Positions 50,111-61,743 of a stretch of 64,000 nucleotides of DNA are shown here, piece by piece; the first letter of the stretch is position 1; the number at the start of each line of letters is the position of its first letter. Location: contig JAHGAU010000014.1 of assembly GCA_019925105.1 (NCBI GenBank), positions 1,116,001-1,180,000 of the forward strand, given 5' to 3'. The notes beneath the pieces were generated by a model. That model saw only the letters and a program-made list of their open reading frames with translations, did not search any database and had not been told where the DNA came from. Position numbers and translations under genes: made by a program. This DNA is from Niebla homalea (lineage: Eukaryota; Ascomycota; Lecanoromycetes; Lecanorales; Ramalinaceae).

Positions 50111-53100
50111 AATCGGATATTAAATAGCTTATTTACTTAACTAACTATAGAGTAATAGATTTTATACTAATCTATAGTTATATAGAGATAATATAATATA
50201 CTGGCTAAAAAATAAAACGCTTATAGCACTATTAAGTCTATTAAGATTTCTTTAATTAACTATATTTATAAAAGTTCGTTTATGAACCTTTTTATTTATT
50301 AATTACGCTTTTTAATCGTTTATATTCCGCTTTAAGGTTATCCCGCTTAATATATAGAATAGTATACTCGACTTAAATATATATCTTCCTTTAACTATCG
50401 GATAGTTCAGGATTATTAATAGAAAAGATATAAAGCTACTAAGTTAATATCTTTATTATATTAATACTGGCGTTAATACATATTTTAGCTTTTTAACGGA
50501 GGTTTTATTTTTATTAAAAAAGTTAATATATATTATTATATGCTTAATAATTAAACTTTACGTTAAACTCGGCTTCTTTATATATTATTTTTAGTTATTA
50601 AAGTATATAATTATTATTACGGTAGTATTTATTAATAATATTTAATTATTAAGTAAAATTAATATATTTTACGGCCAAATTCTTATGCCGTTTTTTAAGT
50701 ACTTTATAAGTATTATTTAATCGCTTAAGGTCTTTACTTATAATTTATAACCTTTAAGCCATTAATTATAGCGACGTATAATAAGGAGTATTTAAGGGAT
50801 AAAAATTATATTAAGCTATTTAAATAGCAATAAATTAACTTAAAAATTAACTTATTATAAAGTAGTTAACTATAATATTACTACGTTAAAAGTCCTTTAA
50901 GCGTTTAACATTTTATATATAAATAAACGGGGTATAAATTTAAGGTAAAAAAGGCGAATAAAAAACGGTAAAAGAAGAAAAATAGCTTTATTTTCTTATA
51001 AACGGTATTTTAAAATAAAATATAATAAGGGGTATATAATATTTTATTCTTTATATATATAACTTAATTAACGCTTAAAATATAATTATTATTCTTTAAT
51101 ATTTTAAGCCAATAAATTCAAGGAGCTATAATAGCTTTAATATTTATATTAAGCGCCTTTACTTTATATTTAAGGGGGGCCTACTTATCCAAGGGCGTTT
51201 AAGAAGTTATAGTAACGGTAAAAATCATTATATACGTTAAGAAACTTTTAGCTTTATTATTATTAATTTATATTTATTATTAAGCTTTATTATCTATGCT
51301 TAAGTAAACTAGAAATAATGCTGGAAGGCATTAAAGCTATAATCTACCGTAAAGTTAGCGGTTTATAATTATTATAAGGATTTTAATTTATAAATATATT
51401 TAATTATTTAATTACGATCTTTAATAACCTACTTCTTAAAATACGAAAACGTAATATATTAAGCTATATACTCGGAATATTGTTATAATATAATTAAATT
51501 TAAATAAATTAATTAATAATAATACTTATAATTTATTCTTTATTTAACGGTTATTTTAATCTTTAAACCGAGGTATAAATATAATATCGATTAACTTAAT
51601 ATATAATTACGTAGAGATCCGAATTAATTAAGTATATTAATTTATAAGCTTTCTTAAAGAAATTCCGTTTACGTTTACGGGACTTCTTTTAAGTCGCTTT
51701 TTACTTTAATTTAAGAGTTATTTTAAAGATAGAATCGTTTATAACTACTATAAGGGGTTAAAGCGGCTATTAATTCTAACTTAAGTTAACGTTAAAAACG
51801 GCTTTATATTTAACTATAATATTTCTGTTTTTCTTTATAAGCTATATTATATTAATATTATATTATTTAAATAAATATTAAATTTAAAAATAACGCTTAT
51901 AAATAAAAAGAATATCGCGTAAATATATACTATAATTATTAAAGGAATCTTTGGTTTATTAATAATCTTTTACTTTTATTTCGTAATATTAATATTACTC
52001 CGGAAGTTAATAGCTTTTACTTTAACTTATTTAATCTACCTTTGGGGGTTACGTAAATTCAGCTTTATTAACCTATAATTACGGGTAGGTTTCTTAATAC
52101 GATTAATATTTATTAACTTTAATATTTTTTATAGTGCCTTCCGGGTTAATTCTATATTAATAGTAAATATACGTATTATAAATCTCGTTTTAATTAATTT
52201 AATTCCTTTATTTTTCGGTCTTTATTATAGCTTTATTGCTTTAATATTAAGTATATTTTTAGATAGTTTTTATTAAGTTTATAGTTCCTTTATAGGGATT
52301 AATATAATACTTAAGACTATTTATACCGTTTTAAGTGTTTTATAGAAATAATTCTTAAAGTAAAATTCCGATTAAGTATACGGATTAATTATAAGTCCCT
52401 TTTCCTTTATAAATAGGGATAATTTATTTATTAATAATAAACTATTTATACTATAGTATTATTATTACTCTTTACGGTATTATAGATTAAGCGATTTTTA
52501 TATAAGATTTTTTTATAAGGTTATTAAGTATATATAAGGATATTAATATTTATTATTTAATGCTATTTAATATAGTAATTAACGTTTTTAACGCTTTATT
52601 TCTATATTTTATTTAATATCTTTTATACGTTAATTTTTCTGAATACCGTTTTATATTTTTACCGGAACTTCTCCTTTAATTATGGTTTTTCTTAAGTTAT
52701 AGTTTATATAGTTAAATGATATATTAAAATCGATATTAATATCCCCCGCTTAATAAATATTCGCCCGGGGTAATATATTAATATTTAATTATTATAAGCC
52801 GGCTTTAAATTACTATTATAATTATATCTGTTTATAGTTATATTTTAATATATTCCGGATACGGGCCCTATATATTTATAACTATTAATAAAACCTCGCA
52901 ATAAACTTATTAAATAACTATACCGCCTCTATAATAATTATATTGAGAAAATAACCACGTATTAATATCTCGTACTTTACGGAGGGCCCTATAATAAAAA
53001 TAAATCTTTAAGGTAATATAAAAGGGTACTTTTAATCGTATTAAAATAGGGTATCGTTACGTTTTTATTTTACTTTAAAGATATCTTGGACGGGTATATT

Positions 53101-53139
53101 TAATACCTAGTTATAATACGTCGAACTTATCTAATATAG
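50111..53139. other. About 3 kb of RIP-degraded sequence, unresolved
   Basis: The continuation of the gene at 49610 is expected in the first part. A reverse frame near 52790 reads ITPGEYLLSGGY. Nothing identified. Confidence 0.3.
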
Positions 53140-53640
53140 TTATTAAGGAATAAAGGTAAATCTTTTATAAGAAGAAATAAATCCCTTTATTTAACTTTTA
53201 ATAGGTAATAAAAAAGCTATATAAGAGTTTTTAAATAAAGCGTTAAAATAAAATACTTATAAAAATAACTATATAAGTAAAGGGTCTTATAGCTCGGATT
53301 AAGTCTTTAACGATACAGATATTATACGTATTTATCTATTATATAGAAGCTGAAAATAATTAGCTTACCTTTAACGGAAAGCACGCTTATATTACGTATT
53401 ATTACGGGCGTCCCAATCTTAAAAACTTAATCGATATAAAAATAATTAAGGATTATTATTGTTTTATAAAGGGTAAAATTAAATAAAGAATTAAAAAAGA
53501 AACGGGTAATATAATTATTATAAATAAACCTAAAGACTCCTATAATAATCTTAAGCTAAATATTAATATCCGTTAGGAATTCCGTATACGAGGAATTGCG
53601 ATTATTGGTTAACGCTAAAGTTAATAAAGGGTTTCGATTT
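53140..53640 (+). pseudogene. Unidentified coding remnant
   Basis: Forward frame: VIKKLYKSF, VKGLIARIKSLTIQILYVFI, YYIEAENN-LTFNGKHAYIT, YYYGRPNLKNLIDIKIIKDY, CFIKGKIK-RIKKETGNII, INKPKDSYNNLKLNINIR. Faces the captain gene (convergent). No family recognised. Confidence 0.45.
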
Positions 53641-54399
53641 ATATAGATATAATTCTAGCCATTAAGTATATATAGTTAATATTTATAATTATTAAATACC
53701 TTTAATAATAATATACGTAAGATATAAAATATTCTAGGGTAAATTAATAAAACCTTTAAGTCGCCCTTATAATTTAATTATAAATTATAATATAGCTCTT
53801 ATATATTCTTATATACAATAATAGTTATCTACTTAAATTTTTAGTATAGTCTTTCTTAAGTATATTAATGAGTTATAGACTTTAATAAGAATATCTCCGG
53901 TTAAATTTAAAGATAATAAAACCTTTTATAAACTTACGAATTTATTTATAAAACCATTAAGTCCGTGTTATATATATACTTTCTATATAATTTTATAGAA
54001 GCGTTATACTTTTTAAAACCACGTTATATCTTAAATAAGGATAAACGATTAATTAACTTTCCGGATAATAACGGAAATACTTATAATAAAAGTGCTTTTT
54101 AAGGTTACCGCGAGTTAAGAAAGTCTTAAGGCGATTATTATTTAATAAACCTTTATTCCCGAGGCAAAAGATGTATTACGTAATTTTATATTTAACCGGG
54201 AGCGTTTCCGATAAACTCCTTATTAAAAAAATTAATATCTGTTCCTTTTTAATCTTAAAGTTTACTTTAAGGCGGCGGAAGCTTTAGCTTTTTTACTTCT
54301 TATAGAGTACGATTAACGTATTAATAATTATTCTTTACCGTTAATACTCCTCTTTGGTTAATAATTTAATAAAAATAAAAAGCATATTAATAACGTAAA
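53641..54399. other. RIP-degraded sequence 3' of the captain
   Basis: Nothing assigned. Confidence 0.3.
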
Positions 54400-56200
54400 C
54401 CCTTTCCGTAAAAATAAAATTAATTATTTAAAGAGCTTTTTATTTTGCGACCGGTAATCCTTTTAATTATTATTAAATATTAATTATTAATTATTCTTTC
54501 TTATATTTCTTTTTAATCTTTATTAATAAAGCTTTTTTTATATTATTATTTTAAATTATAATAAGCTTAATAAATCTGCCGGTAATTATTATATAAAAAG
54601 GTCCCTTTTATATTAATAATAGAACGTTTCTGATTTTAGAAGATCTATAGTAATGACTTTAACCTCCGACGTAAAAGTTTTACCTTTAGGTAATAATTGA
54701 CTTTAGTTTATTGCGTAAAATTAAGTTTCCGCGGCCGTTAAAAATCAATAATACGACTTATCCTATTAACGGTTTATATTAAGGTGGTTTATAATTTTAA
54801 ATTATAATAAACGGCTTAAATATTAAGTATATATTTTAAGGCGTAATTCTTTTAAAAAACGGAGAAGTTATAATATTATAGGATAATATTCCGCTACGCG
54901 TCCGTAATCCTACTTATATACCTATAAATACGACCTTCGATTAACGATCGTTGTTTACTTATTATTATTATTAAGAGCTTATTTATTATTACATCGAAAG
55001 GTATATAAACCCGTAAAAAGTTCTATACCGGTAATACTCCCAAGTTTAGTTATTTAAGGTCGGAGAATAATATTAATTAAAGCTTACTCCTTAAAGATCT
55101 ATATACTCTTTATAATATTTTTATACCGCTAAAATAAAGGTTTATCCGTTATCTCCTTTTTTAAAGGCATTAACAATTATTTCTATTTTAAAGTAATTTA
55201 AAAACGGAATAACTACTCCGGTAAAGTTAAGGAGGAAGTAACGAAAGCTTAGTTTATAAAGAGTAAAACGAATATAATAATATAAGGATAAAGTAAAAAA
55301 TACGGTTTATTCAGGACATTAAGAATCCTGAATTTGTTTTTATTACGCTTATTAATAACCGTAATAATATTGGACGCTGTAATAAATATAGTATAAAAAA
55401 AGAAGATATACGTATTTTTCTCTCCGAGGTAGTTTTTAGTATAATTAAATATAATCTTAAATAATACCCGAGGCTATTTTCCACCCTTAGGGTCCGGTAA
55501 TAAAATTACTTTAATATATTAATAACGGACCGCCAATAGCGTACCTGGCTAATTACCCGTAATCCCAGCAAGTTATATAATTAAGGTTAATTATACACGG
55601 TAACGTTTATAAGGGAAAGCCGTCTTTATAGAGGTATAAAGCGTCTTTAAAAGCTCGAATTTATCTTTTATATATAATACGGGCTTTTTCTTCTTATCCT
55701 TTTTAAGGTTATATACGATCGTTAGCCGTTATTATACTTAAGGATTATTAGCCACGCCAACTTTATAAAGTGACTAAGATACCCTATATATTTAACTTTT
55801 AATAAAGGGATCGATTTAATAACGGCCCGTTTCCTACTTCTATAAAAGGCAGAAAGTATTTTAATATATTTATAAAGAATTAACCGTATTAAGGTTATCC
55901 TTACGCTCCCTTAATAGTTAATTAAAGAAGGCGTATAGAATATTAATAAAGATATTTTTAAGGGTGGTTATAAGGTCCTTCTTAATGAAATAATAATATT
56001 TAACGGTACCAATAAGACTCAAATCGGTCTATTAAAAAGGGGCTTTTACTGGTATTAAAAGCTCTTAATTAAGCTTAATAAATACTCGCTACCCTTTCCG
56101 TAGATTTATTGGGTGAATTTTAAAATATTTAAGTTATTTTTTATGTACCGGTAGTACTCCGGTAAATACTTTATAATATATATTATAGCTTAATTATGCT
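54400..56200 (-). pseudogene. DUF3435 tyrosine recombinase (Starship captain), RIP-degraded
   Basis: The captain excises and integrates the element. Reverse frame: YIKDKFELLKTLYTSIKTAF and PYKRYRV-LTLII-LAGITGN, then ITGN-PGTLLAVRY-YIKVIL at about 55520-55565. The latter fits the DUF3435 hallmark GxTxxRPGALLALRYRHIxVTLL (stop = R), followed by LPDPKGGK-PRVLFKIIFNYT and KNYLGEKNTY, matching FEFTKxFLGxKxANTFPIPE. Further down: LTLPE-LFRF, TKLGSITGIELFTGLYTFR (LRPWIKRIGEITGFE..TxPYxLRYG), which carries an Arg of the active site, and the region of the expected His-Arg-Tyr set near 54850-54990. The C-terminal charged part runs to about 54400. It is the first gene from the right terminus and reads inward, as captains do. 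Many stops; inactive. N-terminal border not fixed. Confidence 0.85.
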
Positions 56201-56425
56201 TTTAAAAAGCTATATAGTCGGTGGGTTAAATTAATTAATAGTAGTATAAAAAAAAAGAAAGGATAAGGAGAGCGGCGGTCCTATATTAATTATATTATAG
56301 AGAGGGGAGGAAGGGTCTTATAGCCGGGCTGTAAGCCACGTATTTTAATATAGGAACGGGAGCGATTATCCGGTAAAAAGGATGTTAAAAGCGGCGCCCG
56401 GACCAGCCAAAAATGGCCATTCTCA
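56201..56425 (-). promoter_or_regulatory. RIP-spared right end, captain leader region
   Basis: GC-richer sequence that keeps CpA/TpG (GGACCAGCCAAAAATGGCCATT near 56400). Read on the reverse strand, a pyrimidine-rich run (CTCTCCTTATCCTTTCTTTT) lies near 56270-56245, the usual fungal promoter layout ahead of the captain. Subterminal recombinase sites may also be here. Confidence 0.45.
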
Positions 56426-56439
56426 GGCCGTCCCCCCGT
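56426..56439 (-). repeat. Right terminal inverted repeat of the Starship
   Basis: GGCCGTCCCCCCGT, exact inverse of 7578-7591. Followed by TAA (56440-56442). Confidence 0.85.
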
Positions 56440-56442
56440 TAA
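56440..56442. repeat. Right target-site duplication TAA
   Basis: Matches 7575-7577. On the element's own strand it reads TTA before ACGGGG. Confidence 0.7.
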
Positions 56443-56850
56443 AATTTATAAATAGAAAAGTAATATTAAAAGGTAAGATTCCTTTATAATTTAAACGTTT
56501 TAATAATAGATTAATAAAGTTTATTTTACTTTAATAATAAAATACTTTAAAGTTATAATTAATAAGTTTTAAAGTTTATTTAATTTAACGTGGGCTTAAA
56601 GTTAGTTACTTTATAAATTTTTAAAGGTTATTATAATCCGTTTATACTTAAATAATTTTAACGCTTTTTTTTAAGTGATAACGTTATTACTTAAATATTA
56701 TAACGATAACGAAAAACTCTTAATTATACGTTTTATAATTTTATTTAATAGGTTATATTTTCCGGGATTAATAAACTATTAAATATTAATAACTTTCCTT
56801 AAACTATTAAAATAAAATACCGGTAATAGTAAAAATTGGACGTATTAATC
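56443..56850 (-). mobile_element. Gypsy retrotransposon, RNase H part, cut by the Starship
   Basis: Reverse frame: INTSNF (ETDAS class), VY-SRKI-PIK-NYKTYN-E (YRSRKM.PAE.NYE.HD.E), IFK--RYHLKKSVKII (FK.WRHYLEGS), TDYNNL-KFIK (TDHNNL.KF), then LINYNFKVFYY-SKINFIN (YDFKI.YR.GK.NPADALSRRPDY) and TFLFINF at the border. This is the end of a Ty3/Gypsy RNase H. It continues at 7574 with the integrase linker. RT, which should lie above 56850, is missing: an LTR copy starts at 56852. Confidence 0.85.
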
Positions 56851-56851
56851 T

Positions 56852-56975
56852 CTTGAAATGTGAGGTATAAGTTACTTAATTATTCTCTATGTACAGAAGT
56901 GCGACTAAGTACTCCTGAATCCCGGCTACCCCAATTGGGTTTAGCTTCGGATCATATTTAATCTACCTGAGTACC
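56852..56975 (-). repeat. Short Copia-type LTR, copy 2
   Basis: TCTTGAAATGTGAGGTATAAGTTACTTAATTATT aligned to the other two copies in parts not exceeding their shared core; then diverged CTACCCC-ATTGGGTTTAGC and TATTTAATCT in common with copy 1. It abuts the Gypsy RNase H start exactly, so it inserted into, or truncated, that element. Right end uncertain; no internal Copia sequence beside it, so probably a solo LTR. Confidence 0.55.
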
Positions 56976-57375
56976 GGGTAATTAATATAAGTACTTTTAA
57001 TATTCCCCTTCAAACTTTAATATATATTACCTATATAATTATTTATTTATAATATTATATCCCGTTACTGCTTTTCAGCTTTAATCTTTATATAACGTAT
57101 ACCCTATTTAAGTAATGTTTTCTATAAGCTATTAAAACTCCTTTATAGTAATAATCTTTTACTTCCCTATACTATAACGGTAATCCTTTCGCGGTAAAAA
57201 ACCTTGGAAGATTATACTTATAGCCCTAAATATATACTACTTACTCCTTTAAGTTATAAAGCCGGCGCGGCGACGGTAAACTCCTTTATATCTTAAATTA
57301 TCCTTTAATAACCTTTTAAAGTATGTGATTTCATCCGGGTATATTCCGGGGTAAATATTGTTTTTTATGATTTAC
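56976..57375. other. Spacer between two LTR copies
   Basis: About 400 bp with islands that keep TpG/CpA (57190-57215, 57325-57375), and GGCGCGGCGACGG near 57265. No reading frame recognised and no RT motif, so not obviously the missing Gypsy RT part. Confidence 0.35.
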
Positions 57376-57499
57376 TGTTGAAATTGAGAGGTGTAAGTTG
57401 CTTGATTATTACTATGTATAAAGTGAGACTATATATAAGGCCATATGCCGCTATCCTACTTGGGTTTAGTACGTCCGCCTGTTATGGTAGGAAACAACA
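57376..57499 (-). repeat. Short Copia-type LTR, copy 3 (least mutated)
   Basis: 124 bp, bounded by TGTTG ... CAACA, a perfect 5-bp inverted end as in LTRs. It keeps TpG/CpA (TTGCTTGATT, CCATATGCCG) and serves as the pre-RIP reference for copy 1. The sequence to its left has no primer-binding-like motif, so it is a solo LTR or a 3' LTR. Confidence 0.65.
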
Positions 57500-58160
57500 T
57501 AGGGGTTAGTGCTTACCTCGTGACCCTAGCGTAGCTGGGCCATAGGAATACTTAATACCTATCCTTCCCACTTTTCCTTTTACTTCTTTAATAATTAATT
57601 TACTTATTAAATATATTATTTATTAAGGCTATATATATATTTTATATTATTATATTATCCTTAAGCTTTAAGCATATATTTAATTTAATATTTTAATTAT
57701 TATTAATTTTTTTAGAGGGTAATAATCCGAAATACTAAATTATACGTATAATTAAAAAGGGAAAGAACCGTATACTTCCCGTACCTAGGTTATATTTATT
57801 AATATAATAAATCCTAATACTTTACGTTAAAGAACTTAACCTGAAGGGGAAGATACCGTATTTTTTATCCTTTAAATTTAAGAAATCTCTTTTAGGTCTT
57901 TATTTAAATTAAAGTCCGTAATTATTAACAGTAAAGGTTAACGTTAAATATCCCGATTTAAGTCCGTCGCGCTTTTTCCTTATAAGTAAAGACGGATACG
58001 GTTTAAGTCCGTATTAAACTCTTCTTAAAAATAAGAACGTTAAAAATAACGATCTGAGTCCGTTACGCTTATTCCCCCGGAGTAAAACCTTCTTCCTTTA
58101 AAATAAATATCCTTTATAAACGTATATTATAATAAAAAAGAATAAGGTTTTTATGTTACC
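57500..58160. other. Possible 5' LTR/leader of the forward Gypsy element
   Basis: The first 60 bp are RIP-spared (TGCTTACCTCGTGACCCTAG, TGGGCCATAGG); the rest is mutated. LTR borders could not be found because no second copy is in the window. Confidence 0.3.
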
Positions 58161-59400
58161 GTTGCGTAAAAAGAAGAGGAATTAAATAAAATAATTTATT
58201 AAACCGAGTTTTATAAGGTAAAGCTTTATAAATAATTTACTTATTTAAATAAATAAGTATCGGAGGCTCATTCCGTAGATTCTTAAAGTACGCGTAAATT
58301 ATTATTAAATTATACGGTATAAGCTAGAACGCTTTATCCGATCATTATTAATCGTAAATTTATATTATTGGATATTTATAAATAAACCGTAAGCAAAGCT
58401 TAAATTAAAAGTCTAAAAAAAAAATCCTATAATTATATTAAGGTCCTTATATTCCTTAAGTATAAAAGTAAAAGTATTAAAGAGTTTTAAGAATAAATTA
58501 AAAACGCTTTTATAACTTTCTCTTTAAACTTTAATTATAATACGGATTATATCCGTATTATATAAGTTTTGCTTTCCTTAAAAGGTAAAATCAAAAGTTT
58601 ATAAGCGTATTATAAATATAAATTTAAATTTGATTCTATATTAACTTAAAAGGGATTTATTGAATTCTTAGGTTCCTTAATATCGGACTTTATTAATAGA
58701 AAGATAAAAGTTTAACTTTAATATATAAGCTTAAAATAAAACGAAAAATAGTCGGTTTATAACTTTAATATATAGATAATATCCTTAAAGAATTAATTCT
58801 TAAAATATATAGAAAAATAGCGAACTATTTATTTATTCTATAAACTTAAGGAATAATTACGTTATATAATAATATAAGCGTTAAACGGGGTTCCCTTTAC
58901 GTATAATAAAATCATTATATATATAAGTTATCTTAAATTTAACGATATAACCGTTTATTCTTTATAAAAGAAAAATAAGGAAAAACTATTAAGAATAAGT
59001 CTTTAAAAAAGGAATTTAAACCCTTTATAAGTCGGTTACCAAATTAAAGCTCTTTATAAAGTTAATAAACGGACCTTTCCGATATAATATATTATTATTA
59101 TTAAATAAAAAGGCATAAAAATTTAAATTATCCGTTATTTAAGAAGAAATAAAAAACTATTAAATCCGCTTTATACGTAAAAAGGGAGAATAATTCGGGA
59201 AACGCCAGCCCTATAATAAAAGCTCCATTAAAACACGGAGGCCGTAATTATTAATCTCGGAAAAAGTTATTATTAATAAAAGTTAAATATTCTTTAATAA
59301 TATTAAGAAAAAGAATATAAAAATTTATTTTAATATAGAAGTAAAGATTAATATAATTAATTAAAACTTTATAATAGAAAAGGATTTATTTTATATTTAA
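58160..59400 (+). pseudogene. Gag region of the forward Gypsy element
   Basis: Forward coding text is patchy; KVNK-TF near 59060 fits the gag C-terminal end. No CCHC knuckle could be confirmed because Cys and His codons (TGC/TGT, CAC/CAT) are turned to TAC/TAT by RIP. Assigned mainly by position upstream of protease and RT. Confidence 0.45.
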
Positions 59401-59529
59401 AACGTAATTTTATTAAAGTTTACTTAAATAAATAATAATAATATATTCTATTATAACGCTTATTTATTAAAACTTTATATATACGATAGTTAAGGGTAAC
59501 CGGGAATAATAAAGATTATTATATATATA

Positions 59530-59610
59530 ATAAATAAATAAAGTTCATTAATAAATTTAGGGATACTAGGTTTAATTAATTTAAAAATTAAATTAAACTT
59601 TAAGGGAAAA
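59530..59610 (+). pseudogene. Retropepsin active-site region
   Basis: SSLINLGILGLINLKI, which fits the aspartic protease active site D-S/T-G (LIDSGA.G..D) after AAT->GAT and TTA->TCA. Just upstream of the RT domain. Confidence 0.45.
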
Positions 59611-59937
59611 AAGTAACGCTTTAAGGTTAATAAGTAAGCTTTTTTAAATTAATAAATTATATATATTTATAATAATATTAGAAAATAAGCCGGTAATATA
59701 TATTTTAATAATTATAAATTTATTACTTGGAAGTTAAATTAATTTAAAAGTAATCGAGAATTATACGGGCTATAACTTAACCGTAAAAAGACCGTTTTTA
59801 CCAGCCGAATTATCTGAATATACGGATATTTTTTTAATAAAAGAAACCGGTAAGCTCCCCGCGTATATAGGATATAATTACGTAATTAAAATCATTATTA
59901 AACCGCCGTACGGACCCTTATATAATTTATTTAATAT

Positions 59938-60480
59938 GGAATTAATAACTCTTTAAGTTTACTTAAATAAAGTATTAATAAAAAGGTAAATACGGTATTC
60001 TATTAATTTTACGGGTTTATTAATCCTCTTTATATTTAAGAAAAACGGGGGTTTATACCTTTACGTAAACTATTAAGGGCTAATTAACTTTATAAAGTAA
60101 GAAAATTTATAAAGTTTAATCTTAAAGATACTTATTATTATATACGGATTAAAACGAATAATAAATAAAAAACTACGTTCCGGATACGTTATAGTTACTT
60201 TAAATATATAATTATACCGTTTAAATTAATAAACGTATTAATAACTTTTTAAGCTTATATTAATAAGTCGTTAATCAATATTATTAATAAATTTTACGTT
60301 ATATACTTAAATAATATCCTAATCTTTTTATATATTAAAAATGAATATTTAACGTATATAAAACGGGTCTTAAAACGGTTTTAAAAGTTTAGACTCTTTA
60401 TAAGTTTTAAGAAATATAAGTTTTTATTATTAAAGTAGAATTTCTGGGATTTATAATATTAATTATAAGCGTAATAATAA
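59938..60480 (+). pseudogene. Reverse transcriptase of the forward Gypsy element
   Basis: Forward frame: YLNKVLIKR-IRYSI..., LFIFKKNGGLYLYVNYRGLI ([21 protein letters not shown]), then TTFRIRY-YFKYIIIPFKLI ([24 protein letters not shown]) and FYVIYLNNILIFL. The YLDD-type catalytic box lies at 60304-60315 (TAC TTA AAT AAT), now YLNN because both GAT codons became AAT. Polymerase dead. Confidence 0.9.
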
Positions 60481-60599
60481 ATAAAAATAGGGTAAATATA
60501 ATTATATTATAACTTAAGTTTAAGTCTTTTTATAATATATAGGTTTTCTTTAATTTTATTAACTTCTTTAAGCGTTTTATTTATTATTATTCCGTAAAA

Positions 60600-61130
60600 A
60601 CGGCTCCTTTAACGGAGTTATTAAAAGGGAATATAAAGGATATAAAGTACGGTTTATTTACGTAACCTCCAATAATAGAATAAGTATTTAAAAAGCTAGA
60701 TAAAGTATTCTTTAATATCCCGATTTTACGTTATTTTAACTTAAGCTTTTAAATTAAGATTAAAATAAATATATTTAACTTTAATTTTATAAATATCTTA
60801 TTTTAATTATATTAAAATAAATAATAATAATTTATCGCTTTTTAATCCTATAAAATAACGGACGTAAAACGTAATTATAAAATTTATAATTAAGAATTAT
60901 TAATAATTATTATAGCTTTTAAATAATAACGTTATTATTTCGAAAATAATTTTTATATAATTAAGGTATTAATTAATTATAATAATTTAAGAAGTTTTAT
61001 AAGGGTTATTATTTTAAACGGTAGGTAAATATAATAAGTAATAAAGCTAGCTTTATTTAATTTTATTATTAAGTACCAATCGGGTATTTTTAACCCGGCG
61101 GATACATTTAATTAACGACTTAATTACGTA
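60600..61130 (+). pseudogene. RNase H of the forward Gypsy element
   Basis: Ends with YNNLRSFIRVIILNGR, LALFNFIIKYQSGIFNPADT (DHNNL..FM....L..RQ.RWA..L..FDFII.Y..G..NPADAPSRR). The last motif sits at about 61085-61115. The upstream half is less clear. Confidence 0.75.
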
Positions 61131-61743
61131 TTTATTAATATATAAATATTAAAGTTATTATTTACGTTATAAAAGAAATTAACGATTATAAAAAGTTTAA
61201 TTAATTTTATATTTTAAAAGATCTTAAAAATCTATAAATGAGCCTTAATTAATTAAAATAAAGCGGTATAAAAACGTAAAAATAACGTATATAAGCCGTT
61301 AATAATTATTCTTTTTTCAGAAAAAACGATTTAGAATTTAATAATTAATATTATTTAAAAAACGTACTTAAAATCGGTATATTATATGAAACATAAGGAC
61401 CCTTAAACTTTAGAAGAAGGTAATATTATAAGTACGTAGGCTATATATATTTATAACGTAATTAAAGAATAACTTAATTTTATTATTAAGATTATTAATT
61501 ATAAATAATTTATTCTACGTATTATTATCCGAATTATAATAACGTATAAAACGGTATATAATCCTAAAATTAAATTTATAATAAAATTTATTAAAGCGCT
61601 TTAAGTTAAAAATACCTTTATTTTAAATTATAAAAGCGTTAAGTTTATAAGTAAAATATTTAAAAGAATTAACGAATATATATTTAATTTAATTGGTCTT
61701 TTAAAATATAATAAGCGCTTATATATCCTTATTAAAGAAACCG

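Larger units (their letters stand above)
7578..56439 (-). mobile_element. Starship giant transposable element (about 48.9 kb), RIP-inactivated
   Basis: Starships are very large fungal elements moved by a DUF3435 tyrosine recombinase (captain) encoded at the element's 5' end. Here: 14-bp terminal inverted repeats, a 3-bp flanking duplication, insertion in a Gypsy pol gene whose frame is restored when the element is removed, a DUF3435 remnant about 1 kb inside the right end and reading inward, and a patatin-like phospholipase, a cargo class known from this group. Captain position sets the element's 5' end at 56439, hence the minus orientation. The whole body is RIP-mutated with no intact gene, so it cannot move by itself. 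Nested expansion of a smaller element by later insertions cannot be excluded, but I recognised no retroelement pol gene inside. Confidence 0.85.

Noticed and set aside
7575..56442. PIF/Harbinger or other cut-and-paste DNA transposon, because of short inverted ends and a 3-bp TAA duplication
   Set aside because: Size of 48.9 kb, no DDE transposase seen, and a DUF3435 recombinase plus PLP cargo at the expected places fit a Starship better.
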